Source: Paenibacillus dendrobii
GTDB lineage: Bacteria > Bacillota > Bacilli > Paenibacillales > Paenibacillaceae
Assembly: GCF_009807035.1 (NCBI RefSeq)
Contig: NZ_WUBI01000001.1
Location: 2,542,001-2,606,000, forward strand
DNA: 64,000 bases
Reading direction: 5' to 3'
The position numbers and the translations under genes were made by a program. The notes under the pieces are model-generated. The model worked only from the letters and a program-made list of their open reading frames with translations, ran no database searches and was not told where the DNA came from. Numbering within the stretch: the stretch's first letter is position 1; each line of letters begins with the position of its first letter. This document shows, in pieces, positions 7,796 through 15,867 of this stretch.

Positions 7796-10162
7796 TTATT
7801 TCAGCTCTGCAACGGTTACGCCTGTGCCGCCTTCGCCATAGTTGCCCAGACGGAAGCTTTTAATATGTTTATGCCTGCGCAGATACTCTGTAATACCATT
7901 GCGAAGTATGCCTGTGCCCTTGCCATGGATTAGATAAACCTGACCCAAATTGCCAAGGAACGCTTCGTCAATGAACCGATCCACTTCAATCAGGGCTTCC
8001 TCCAGATTGGCACCACGGAGGTCCAGCTCGCTCCGAATGTTGTCATCGCGGGTTCGTTTCACGATCGTCGCATGGCGCTGGGCTTGTTTCGCTGCCGCTT
8101 CATGCGTTTGCACAAGCTCAAGATCATCCAGGCTGACCTTCATCTTCATGATGCCAAGCTGCACAACCGCTTCCTTCGAGCCTGCGAGCTCGACCACGCT
8201 TCCTTTTTGGTTCAGGCTGTAAACCATGACCTCGTCCCCCGCTTCAATCTTGCGAGGCGTCTTGGTCTTGCTTTTTGCCGGTGACTTCTTCCGCTGCTGC
8301 GGCTCAGCTTCATCCAGCATTCTGCGGGCGGCAATCAGTTTATGCTCCTTGACGGAAGCCCCTTCTTCTTTAGCCAGCTGCCTCAGGTCGCTGATGATTT
8401 CCTCTGCTTCTCGTCTGGCTTTGGCAATAACCTCTTTCGCATCTGCCTGTGCCTTTTCGATTAGGCGGTCACGCTGCTGTTCGAGCTTCTCCAGTTCCTG
8501 CTGATGCTTGCTGCGCAGCCCCTCCATTTCCTGACGAAGCTTTTCTGCCTGCTCGCGTTCCACTTCGGCACCCAAGCGATTTTCTTCGAGCGAGGCAATC
8601 ATATGCTCAACGCGCTGATCCTCCTCGTTCACTTCCCCGCGGGCAAAATCCAAAATTTTATTCGGCAGGCCCAAACGCTCCGCAATGGCAAACGCATTGC
8701 TTCGCCCCGGAACTCCCACGAGCAGTCGGTAGGTTGGACTCAATGTGTTGACATCAAACTCCATGCTGGCATTAATGACTGCTTTTCGTTCATAAGCATA
8801 GGCCTTCAATTCACTGTAGTGAGTCGTGGCAACCATGCGGCAGCCCGTCTGATGAATATGTTCCAATATGGAAATGGCCAGCGCCGATCCCTCGGCCGGA
8901 TCCGTACCCGCTCCAACCTCATCCAGAAGAACAAGGCTTTTAGGCGTCATGTTTTTCAGAATCCGGATGATGTTCGTCATGTGGCTGGAGAATGTACTGA
9001 GGCTCTGCTCAATGCTTTGCTCGTCGCCGATATCCGCATAAATGGCATCAAACACACACAACTGGCTTCCTTCTTCCGCCGGTACAAACAATCCTGACAT
9101 CGCCATAAGACTAAGAAGACCAATTGTCTTCAGCGTTACCGTTTTACCTCCGGTATTCGGACCCGTCACGATGATCGAAGTATATGAGTTGCCAAGCTCC
9201 ACGTCGATCGGAACAACCTTGTCCAATTCAATGAGAGGATGGCGCCCCTTGCGCAGTTTTAAGTACCCGCGGTCATTCATTTTTGGCATTGTCGCTTTCA
9301 TGACGTGTGCCAAGCGGGCTTTGGCAAAAATAAAATCAAGCTGGCCTACCAAATCCAGATCGAACAGTAAGAGGTCAGCCTGATCTCCGACCAATGCCGT
9401 CAGCTTTTGCAAAATAATTTCAATTTCGCGTTCTTCCTTCATCCGGGTTTCGCGCAGCTTGTTATTCATGGCCACAATGGATTCGGGCTCGATGAACAGG
9501 GTTGCGCCGGAGCCGGATTGGTCGTGCACAATGCCGCCGAAATAGGAACGATACTCTGCCTTTACCGGAATGACGAACCGGTCCCCCCGAATGGTCACAA
9601 GTTGATCCTGCAGCATCTTGGCTACCGAGGAGGACCGGATCATGTTATCCAGCTTCTCACGAATCCGCACTTCGCCGCCGCGCAGTTCACGACGGATTTG
9701 GGCAAGACCCGGGCTCGCCGAATCCAGCACATCAGCCTCATCCGATATGCAAGCTTTGATGGCATCCTCGAGTGTTTTTTGCTCCGATATATTCTCGCTA
9801 ATGTCCGACAGCAGCTTTAGCGGTTCATCTTCATTCATCTGCGTGATAAAACGTTTGATTCGTCTCGAACCATACGTTGTATTGCTAACCGCAAGCAGCT
9901 CATGAGGGCTTAGCGTGCCGCCAATCTTTGCCCGTTTCAGTGCTCCTGATATGTCGGTAATACCGCCGAAGGAAGGAGTTCCCTTAAGGCGGTCCACCGT
10001 ATACGCTTCATCTGTCGCCTGAAGCCGCCGTTTGACGGATTCGAGATCCGTATCCGGTTTCAAGTTTTCCGATACTTGTTTTCCCATGGAAGTCTGGGCA
10101 TAGCTGGTACATTTATTTAAAATCTTGCGGTATTCCAGTGTGTGCAAAATTTTATCGTCCAA
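7796..10162 (-). CDS. mutS2: endonuclease MutS2
   Basis: 788 residues, the usual MutS2 length. A TTG start at 10162 with GAGGAG upstream gives the family-like N-terminus MDDKILHTLEYRKIL. It has the MutS core and lever region, then the ABC-type ATPase with Walker A GPNTGGKT (about residue 335) and Walker B LVLLDEVGAGTDP, a long coiled-coil clamp (about 515-630), and a C-terminal Smr nuclease domain with LDLRG and HGKGTG motifs. MutS2 proteins act on branched DNA and, in Bacillus, on collided ribosomes, not in mismatch repair. Downstream DUF350 and small genes may be co-transcribed. Confidence 0.96.
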   Translation of the reverse strand: MDDKILHTLEYRKILNKCTSYAQTSMGKQVSENLKPDTDLESVKRRLQATDEAYTVDRLKGTPSFGGITDISGALKRAKIGGTLSPHELLAVSNTTYGSRRIKRFITQMNEDEPLKLLSDISENISEQKTLEDAIKACISDEADVLDSASPGLAQIRRELRGGEVRIREKLDNMIRSSSVAKMLQDQLVTIRGDRFVIPVKAEYRSYFGGIVHDQSGSGATLFIEPESIVAMNNKLRETRMKEEREIEIILQKLTALVGDQADLLLFDLDLVGQLDFIFAKARLAHVMKATMPKMNDRGYLKLRKGRHPLIELDKVVPIDVELGNSYTSIIVTGPNTGGKTVTLKTIGLLSLMAMSGLFVPAEEGSQLCVFDAIYADIGDEQSIEQSLSTFSSHMTNIIRILKNMTPKSLVLLDEVGAGTDPAEGSALAISILEHIHQTGCRMVATTHYSELKAYAYERKAVINASMEFDVNTLSPTYRLLVGVPGRSNAFAIAERLGLPNKILDFARGEVNEEDQRVEHMIASLEENRLGAEVEREQAEKLRQEMEGLRSKHQQELEKLEQQRDRLIEKAQADAKEVIAKARREAEEIISDLRQLAKEEGASVKEHKLIAARRMLDEAEPQQRKKSPAKSKTKTPRKIEAGDEVMVYSLNQKGSVVELAGSKEAVVQLGIMKMKVSLDDLELVQTHEAAAKQAQRHATIVKRTRDDNIRSELDLRGANLEEALIEVDRFIDEAFLGNLGQVYLIHGKGTGILRNGITEYLRRHKHIKSFRLGNYGEGGTGVTVAELK

Positions 10163-10428
10163 AGAATTTCACTACTCCTCTCATACATTGCCTTTATTAT
10201 ATACGAAACCGCCGCGCCTTCGCCATTTGCGAAACAATTCCGCTAAATACCTTCAAACCCGATACATAAGATTTCACGATCTGAATACAATAAACCTTGC
10301 ATATAGAATCATTTCATAAATGATAAAAGCCGACGCATTATGACATAATATTAGAAATTGCATAATGAATGAAGCGACGCATTGTGGAATGATTTCAACG
10401 TATCTTTACGTAAAAGGAGGCCAATTGC

Positions 10429-10782
10429 ATGCATTTTCTAGGGCATGTTGTACGATTTATCGTTTCCGCGATCGTGCTTATGATTGTCGGCTGGATCGTT
10501 CCGCAATTCTCCGTGGGCGGATTCTGGAGCGCTTTACTGTTGGCTCTGGTCATTGCTTTGCTCGGTTGGGTTGTGGAGGGAATCTTCGGCAAAAGAGTAT
10601 CTCCATTCGGTCGAGGCATTGTCGGCTTTATCGTGAGTGCGCTGGTTATATACATCGCCCAGTTTATCGTTGGAGGCGTTAGCGTCACCATCTTAGGTGC
10701 CGTCCTCGCTGCCCTCGTCATCGGGATCATCGACCTGTTCATTCCGGTAACTCCGTTCAATGCAGCCAAAGACCATAAATAA
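10429..10782 (+). CDS. YvlD-like four-helix membrane protein (phage-holin-4 superfamily)
   Basis: 117 residues, ATG 10429 with AAAAGGAGG upstream. Four hydrophobic helices with glycine-rich turns and the motif ILGAVLAALVIGIIDLF near the end are typical of the YvlD/Phage_holin_4_2 family. Despite the family name these are chromosomal membrane proteins, often stress-induced, and nothing nearby suggests a prophage. It stands alone on the plus strand and ends in a strong bidirectional terminator shared with the converging diguanylate cyclase gene. Confidence 0.8.
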   Translation: MHFLGHVVRFIVSAIVLMIVGWIVPQFSVGGFWSALLLALVIALLGWVVEGIFGKRVSPFGRGIVGFIVSALVIYIAQFIVGGVSVTILGAVLAALVIGIIDLFIPVTPFNAAKDHK

Positions 10783-10795
10783 TCCTTACAGCAGC

Positions 10796-10828
10796 AAACA
10801 CCCCTGTTCCCACGGAACAGGGGTGTTT
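10796..10828. terminator. bidirectional terminator
   Basis: Perfect 15-base inverted repeat (AAACACCCCTGTTCC and complement) with a 3-base loop, between two converging genes. Confidence 0.9.
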
Positions 10829-10847
10829 CCATTAAGCCCGTTATGGA

Positions 10848-11990
10848 TCAGATCGAAGCAACCTTACTTTCAAGCGAGTCTGCAAACATCGCGTCAGAAG
10901 CCGTCACCACTTTATTTTTTCCTGTACGTTTTGCATGATACAGAGCACTGTCCGCCTTTCGGAATAAAGACTCTTTATCATCCCCGGGATGGTAATCGCA
11001 TAACCCGATGCTTACGGTCACCGCCCGGCCTTTCATATTCGAGTGTTCCACAATAGAGATCCCTTTTCGAAGCTCTTCCGTGATGGCCTGTGCCTCCGCC
11101 AGTGTTTTGTCCGCAAAAATAACCGCGAACTCCTCACCGCCATAACGCGCTGCAAAGTCATTTGGCATCATAATGGAAGTAATGGTCGAGGCTACCTGCT
11201 TTAGCACAAGATCGCCAACCCAATGCCCGTAAGTATCATTGACCTTCTTGAAACCATCAATATCAATAATAGCGAGCTGCAGCGGGAGATGATATTTTTC
11301 AGAATGCTCCAGCAATGCATCCAAATATTCATGAAAAGTTTTATGATTATAAAGACTCGTCAGAGCATCCATTTTCAAAAGCTTGTCCGAAATGGTTTTC
11401 TCCACGAGCAGCTGCTGCTCGGATTTCATAACCGAGTTCAGGTAACTGATGAATTCCTTAACGCGAACCAAAATAGTGCTTCCGATGATCAGACTAACGA
11501 TAAATACACTTTCAACTTGGATAAACTCTGGGACGGGCTTTTGATACCAAGGCTGTTCCATCATGAAATAGATCAATCCATACGCCAGAATCGTAAATAT
11601 GCCGAAGCCGTAGAGCATCTTGCGGTCAAAATACACAATGGAGATCAGAACAGGAAGCAGCAGAGCCATCTGAGCTCCATCCGCTGTCGGTTCGATAATA
11701 AAGTAAAACATGTAAGACACTAAAAAACCGCAGCCCGCAATGGCTTTCTTCTGATGTTTCGGACCATATCTCAGCCATACCTCGGTGCTAAGCAAAATCA
11801 ACATGGTAAGTCCGTTTAAGCCTGCCAGTCTGAGCCAGGAGTCCTTATCCATTCCTACTGTATTGGGAAGGACTCCGCCCGACAGTAAAAAGACGGCTTG
11901 AGCCGCGAGGAACATCAGCATGACGATCCAGTAGGCATTCAAAATTTTGCGATGCCACCGGTCCTCCAACATCATATTTTTCCTGTCCAT
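10848..11990 (-). CDS. membrane-bound diguanylate cyclase (GGDEF)
   Basis: 380 residues. Six hydrophobic segments in the first 190 residues, then a C-terminal GGDEF domain with an intact active site YGGEEF (around residue 290) and the DALTSLYNHKTF start typical of the domain. The product would be cyclic di-GMP made at the membrane. The inhibitory RxxD site five residues before the motif is not present (MPND there), so product inhibition through that site is unlikely. No partner gene is adjacent. Confidence 0.92.
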   Translation of the reverse strand: MDRKNMMLEDRWHRKILNAYWIVMLMFLAAQAVFLLSGGVLPNTVGMDKDSWLRLAGLNGLTMLILLSTEVWLRYGPKHQKKAIAGCGFLVSYMFYFIIEPTADGAQMALLLPVLISIVYFDRKMLYGFGIFTILAYGLIYFMMEQPWYQKPVPEFIQVESVFIVSLIIGSTILVRVKEFISYLNSVMKSEQQLLVEKTISDKLLKMDALTSLYNHKTFHEYLDALLEHSEKYHLPLQLAIIDIDGFKKVNDTYGHWVGDLVLKQVASTITSIMMPNDFAARYGGEEFAVIFADKTLAEAQAITEELRKGISIVEHSNMKGRAVTVSIGLCDYHPGDDKESLFRKADSALYHAKRTGKNKVVTASDAMFADSLESKVASI

Positions 11991-12258
11991 TGAAAAGTCA
12001 ATCCCCTACTCTAGGAAAGAATAAATTTATCAATCTTAATATGAACTGTGTGATTATAATTATATCTTAATAAAAAGACAAATACATCCTTTAATCTGTA
12101 AAGATTTTGAAAAATGCGCCTGTTTATGGTTGGATTGGGTTAACGTTGTGCGTTTAGTTCACTAAGTATTCAAAACAGGAATGTTCCAGAATTCCAATTT
12201 TGGGGTATGATGACTACTAGTATTGTCAAACAATGAATGTTTTGAGGAGGATCACGAT

Positions 12259-12648
12259 TTGAAAACGACCTTCGCTTTTGTTCTTTCCTGCATGCTTCTC
12301 CTGGTGCTTTCCGCTTGTGGGGGAGAAAAGGAAGACTCTTCGACCGCAAGCAGCGGCGTCAGCGACACAGGTGTTGCCCCCAGCGAGGAGCTGGTCATCA
12401 AAGCGACTAACTATGCGTTCGATAAACAAGAATATCATCTTAAAAAGGGTGTTCCCGTCAAAATCACGTTTGAAAACGAACAAGGTACCCATGGCGTATT
12501 GATTCCCGCTCTGGAACTGCAGTTGGACGGCAAGCATAAATCCAAAGTCGTGACTCCTGAGAAAGCCGGAACCTTCGACATGACCTGCTCCATTTTTTGC
12601 GGTGCCGGTCATACGGCCATGATCGCCAAAGTAGTCGTGGACGAATAG
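12259..12648 (+). CDS. CuA-type cupredoxin lipoprotein
   Basis: 129 residues from a TTG at 12259, chosen because GAGGAGG lies 7 bases before it and the protein then starts with a lipoprotein signal peptide (MKTTFAFVLS..., lipobox LSAC, lipidated Cys20). A cupredoxin fold follows with the complete dinuclear copper set seen in cytochrome c oxidase subunit II: His78 (GTHG), Cys110, Cys114, His118 and Met121 in CSIFCGAGHTAM. It lacks the two transmembrane helices of subunit II and no oxidase genes are near, so it is a free-standing periplasm-side copper protein: an electron carrier or copper-delivery factor. Which of these is not decidable here. Confidence 0.85.
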   Translation: MKTTFAFVLSCMLLLVLSACGGEKEDSSTASSGVSDTGVAPSEELVIKATNYAFDKQEYHLKKGVPVKITFENEQGTHGVLIPALELQLDGKHKSKVVTPEKAGTFDMTCSIFCGAGHTAMIAKVVVDE

Positions 12649-12669
12649 TTCTATTCGCACCAGCACAGC

Positions 12670-12741
12670 AAATCCCCTCCAGCTCCGGTAAAAAGGAATG
12701 ATCGATGATGTTCCTTTTTAAAGGTCTGTGAGGGGATTTTT
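12670..12741. terminator. bidirectional terminator
   Basis: Outer arms AAATCCCCTC / GAGGGGATTT (12670-12679, 12730-12739) and an inner AAAAAGGAA / TTCCTTTTT hairpin lie between the converging cupredoxin and zapA-like genes. Confidence 0.85.
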
Positions 12742-12764
12742 ATAATCTGTACTGCAGGCAGCAA

Positions 12765-15755
12765 TCAGCTTTGATCCTGCTCAATCAGTTCAATCCATTC
12801 GTTATATTCTGTTTGAAGCTTGGAGTATTCGTCCTGCAGCTGACTGTGCTCTTCCTGGAGCCTATCGGTCTTTTCCTGCTGTATCTCAAGCTCCGCCTGA
12901 AGCAGGCGGTATTGATTCGCCATCAGCTCAAAGTTTTCGCCTACCTCACGCAGCTCCGCAGACGTTTTTTCCTTCTCGCTTTGCAGCTGGCCCAGCTGAT
13001 CTTCTCCTGCAGCAATTTGGCGTCTCCATTCCTCAAGCTCCTCCTGAAGCTCTAGTTCCCTGCTGCTCCAGTCCTGTTGACGGCCCATCATTTCCTCCAG
13101 CTTTTCCTGGTAGGACTGCATCGACAACTCACTGCTTCGCAGCAGTTCACGTTGCTCATTTTCTCTGCTCGCAGCTTCGTCTAGCATCCGTGCAAGTTCT
13201 GTAAGCTTCCGGAGTGCCTGATCCTTCTCTTCCAGCACCATCAGATACTCGAGTTCCGCGTCCTCCTGCTGGCGCTTCATATCGCTTCCCTTCTGCAAAA
13301 GCTCCTCATGCTGCTTCTGCAGACCGTGGTACTGCTCTTTCAAATGCTCGTATTGTCTGACTTGTTCCTGATAGAGCCGGTCCATATTCGCATGATTCTG
13401 TTCGGTTTCCTTGAGCTGACGTTTAGCCTCCTGATATGCCGATTCACGTTCCTCAAGCTCTTCGCCCAGCTGTTCGTATTTGCGGTTGCTATTCACGATG
13501 ACTTCCTGAAGCTCTTGATGCTCCAGCATATGGAGGTCATATTGGTCCTTCATTACCTCATGCTGCTGCAGAACTTCGCCATGCTGACGCTGCAGCTTCC
13601 GGTACTGATCTTCTTTTTCTTCCATGGACTGCTTCAGTTTCAGGAGCTGGGTTTCTTTCTGTTCGGCTAACTGCAGTGTCTCCAGATACTGTGTTTCTGC
13701 AGCATCCAGATCCTGCTCCAGTTCTTGAGATCGCGCTTCCCTTGCTTCCAGTGTCTGCTTCAGCTCCAGTAACTGCGCTTCGCTTGCTTCCAGCGCCTGC
13801 TTCAGCTCCACTAACTGCGCTTCGCTTGCTTCCAGCGCCTGCTTCAGCTCCAGTGACTGCGTTTCGCTTGCTTCCAGCGCCTGCTTCAGCCCCAATGACT
13901 GCGTTTCGCTTGCTTCCAGCGCCTGCTTCAGCTCCAATGACTGCTGTTCGCTTGTTTTCAGCGCCTGCTTCAGCTCCAATGACTGCGTTTCGCTTGCTTC
14001 CAGCGTCTGAATCAGCTCCAATGATTGCGCTTCGCCCGTTTCCAATGTCTGCTTCAGCTCCAGAGTTTGCGCTTCGCTTGCTTCCAGCGTCTGCTTCAGC
14101 TCCAATGACTGTGCTTCGCTTGCTTCCAGCGTCTGCTTCAGCTCCAATGACTGCGCTTCGCTTACTTCCAGTGTCTGCAGAAGTTCGAGATATTCCGCTT
14201 CCTTCTCCCCCAGCGCCTGCTCCAACTGCTGTTGACGATTCCCTTTTTCCTGCAAGGAATCCTTCAGCTGCTGTATCGTCGACTCCTTCGACTCGAGTGC
14301 GGCCACATGCTCTCTTAGCAGCTTTTCCTTCTCGACGAGAAGCTCCCTCTGCTCTTCAATCGAAAGCTCCTGAAGCTGAAGCGTTTCATCGAGGTCCTCA
14401 AGCTTCTTGCTTTGCGATTCGATCAGCTGCTGCTGTTCCTCAAGCCTTTGCTGCAGCTCTGCGGATTTTTCGTCGGCAGTTGCAGCCTTCAGCGACTCTG
14501 TTTCCGCCTGATCCTTCAGGGCACTCAGCTCGTCATGAAGGGACTTCATGCCAGCTTCAAGCGTATCGTTCTGTTCTCCTGCTTCCAGGACGCGAAGCTC
14601 CAGCTCGCCGATCTCTTCCTTCTGCTTATCCACCTGACTGCGCCAGTCAGCCGCTTCAGCCGTCAGCTTCTCGACCTCTTCCTTCTGCTTGCTGGAGGAT
14701 GTGCTATATTCCTCAAGCAGCTTCTGCATCCGGCGCTGTTCCTCTTCCGAAAGGGCAGCCTCTTCCTTCAAGCGGTTCACTTGTCCGTTCAGCCGCACCT
14801 GCTGTTCTCTCAGGGTTTTCAACTCGGTCTGAGAGACCTCCTCTTTCTTCAGCGCGGCCTGATGTTGCTCCTGGAGCTTCGCATATGCATTCTTCGCCTG
14901 CTGCAGCTCCTCTTGCAAACTCCGGAGCTTGCCTTGCAGCTGAGAGCTTCCTCCGCGGAGCTCATCCAACTGTTTGCTCAATCCTTCAACAGCTGCCTGA
15001 TGCTTCTTCTCCGATTCCTGCAAGGAAGTCTCATACTTCTGTTGCGATTCTTTGAGTACGCTCTGATGTTTCGCTTCCGTGCTCTTCAAGAGCTCCTGAT
15101 GCTTCTGCTGCGCCGACTGAAGCGCAGCTGCATGACTTCGTTCAAGCTCCTGCACGGTTGATTTTTGCTGCGCCTCTAGCGATTGCTTGTCCCGTTGAAG
15201 CTGCTCGGCAGCCTGTTTCTCCTTACGCTGCAGCGAATCCTTCATTTCCGTTTCTTTTTTCAATGCAGCGCGGGTATCCTCGAGTTCTTTCCCCAAAGAC
15301 GTCCGGGTTTTCTGCAGTTCGGCTGTGAGCGAAGTCTTCGTATCTTCAAACTGTTTCAAAAGACCCGCCTTCTCCGTTTCCCACTGCTTGCGGAGCTCTT
15401 CCTTCTCCTTCATCCCCGCCCGATGTTCTTCCTGAAGCTTCACATGCAGCTCCTGCTGCTCTGTACGTGCAGCCTGAAGCAGAGCCAGCTCACTACGCAG
15501 CTCGCTTCTCTCGCCGGTCAACATTTTGACCTCATTGCGAATATCCTGCATCTGAATGGCTTCCTCGGCCATATGTACGGCAGCCAATACAGCCAGCTTT
15601 GGCGTATCCAGCCGTGAATGGCTCTTGGAAATGAGATTCATCCGCTCATCGACATAAGTGGCAACCTTTTTCATATAGTCGGCACTGCTGCCTACCAGCT
15701 TATAAGAAGTCCCGTAGATTTCCACGGTGACGCGTGTACGATCAGGTGTAGTCAC
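12765..15755 (-). CDS. zapA: giant ZapA-domain coiled-coil protein
   Basis: 996 residues from a GTG at 15755, which has AAGGAGG 8 bases upstream; an in-frame extension to 15857 has no ribosome site. Residues 1-75 are a ZapA domain (TRVTVEIYGTSYKLVG, YVDERM, LAVLAAVHMAEE), the FtsZ-ring stabiliser of about 85 residues in Bacillus. Everything after it is predicted coiled coil: Gln/Glu/Leu-rich heptads to the end, including ten near-identical 14-residue repeats (unit SEAQSLELKQTLEA) at DNA 13743-14162. Position directly after pheT matches the zapA locus of Bacillus, so this is probably the genuine zapA with a huge C-terminal extension. A role in division-ring spacing or bundling is inference. 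Repeat number may vary between strains or be mis-assembled. Confidence 0.85.
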   Translation of the reverse strand: MTTPDRTRVTVEIYGTSYKLVGSSADYMKKVATYVDERMNLISKSHSRLDTPKLAVLAAVHMAEEAIQMQDIRNEVKMLTGERSELRSELALLQAARTEQQELHVKLQEEHRAGMKEKEELRKQWETEKAGLLKQFEDTKTSLTAELQKTRTSLGKELEDTRAALKKETEMKDSLQRKEKQAAEQLQRDKQSLEAQQKSTVQELERSHAAALQSAQQKHQELLKSTEAKHQSVLKESQQKYETSLQESEKKHQAAVEGLSKQLDELRGGSSQLQGKLRSLQEELQQAKNAYAKLQEQHQAALKKEEVSQTELKTLREQQVRLNGQVNRLKEEAALSEEEQRRMQKLLEEYSTSSSKQKEEVEKLTAEAADWRSQVDKQKEEIGELELRVLEAGEQNDTLEAGMKSLHDELSALKDQAETESLKAATADEKSAELQQRLEEQQQLIESQSKKLEDLDETLQLQELSIEEQRELLVEKEKLLREHVAALESKESTIQQLKDSLQEKGNRQQQLEQALGEKEAEYLELLQTLEVSEAQSLELKQTLEASEAQSLELKQTLEASEAQTLELKQTLETGEAQSLELIQTLEASETQSLELKQALKTSEQQSLELKQALEASETQSLGLKQALEASETQSLELKQALEASEAQLVELKQALEASEAQLLELKQTLEAREARSQELEQDLDAAETQYLETLQLAEQKETQLLKLKQSMEEKEDQYRKLQRQHGEVLQQHEVMKDQYDLHMLEHQELQEVIVNSNRKYEQLGEELEERESAYQEAKRQLKETEQNHANMDRLYQEQVRQYEHLKEQYHGLQKQHEELLQKGSDMKRQQEDAELEYLMVLEEKDQALRKLTELARMLDEAASRENEQRELLRSSELSMQSYQEKLEEMMGRQQDWSSRELELQEELEEWRRQIAAGEDQLGQLQSEKEKTSAELREVGENFELMANQYRLLQAELEIQQEKTDRLQEEHSQLQDEYSKLQTEYNEWIELIEQDQS
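13743..14162 (-). repeat. ten 42-bp tandem repeats coding 14-residue coiled-coil units
   Basis: Ten consecutive 42-base units within the zapA-like gene, each coding a variant of SEAQSLELKQTLEA (two heptads); about four more degenerate units flank them. Units keep frame and show both synonymous and replacement changes, so the array is selected as protein, not fresh slippage. Confidence 0.9.
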
Positions 15756-15867
15756 AGTTGTGCCCTCCTTCATATGTGTGTTGACTCTGAGATGTCTGTT
15801 ATTCTGCAAAAAAAGCCACATCGAATCTTTATGTACATGGATTCGATGTGACTTCATTCAATTCCTG

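Noticed and set aside
10429..10782. Holin as a sign of a prophage
   Set aside because: The family name is misleading; no other phage genes, integrase or att site nearby.
13743..14162. Possible CRISPR array because of the regular 42-bp period
   Set aside because: No spacers: units are contiguous and code a continuous coiled coil; no cas genes.
13676..15055. 459-residue plus-strand frame rich in Ala/Pro/Ser repeats
   Set aside because: It is the mirror of the 42-bp repeat array and coiled-coil codons of the minus-strand zapA-like gene; no ribosome site.
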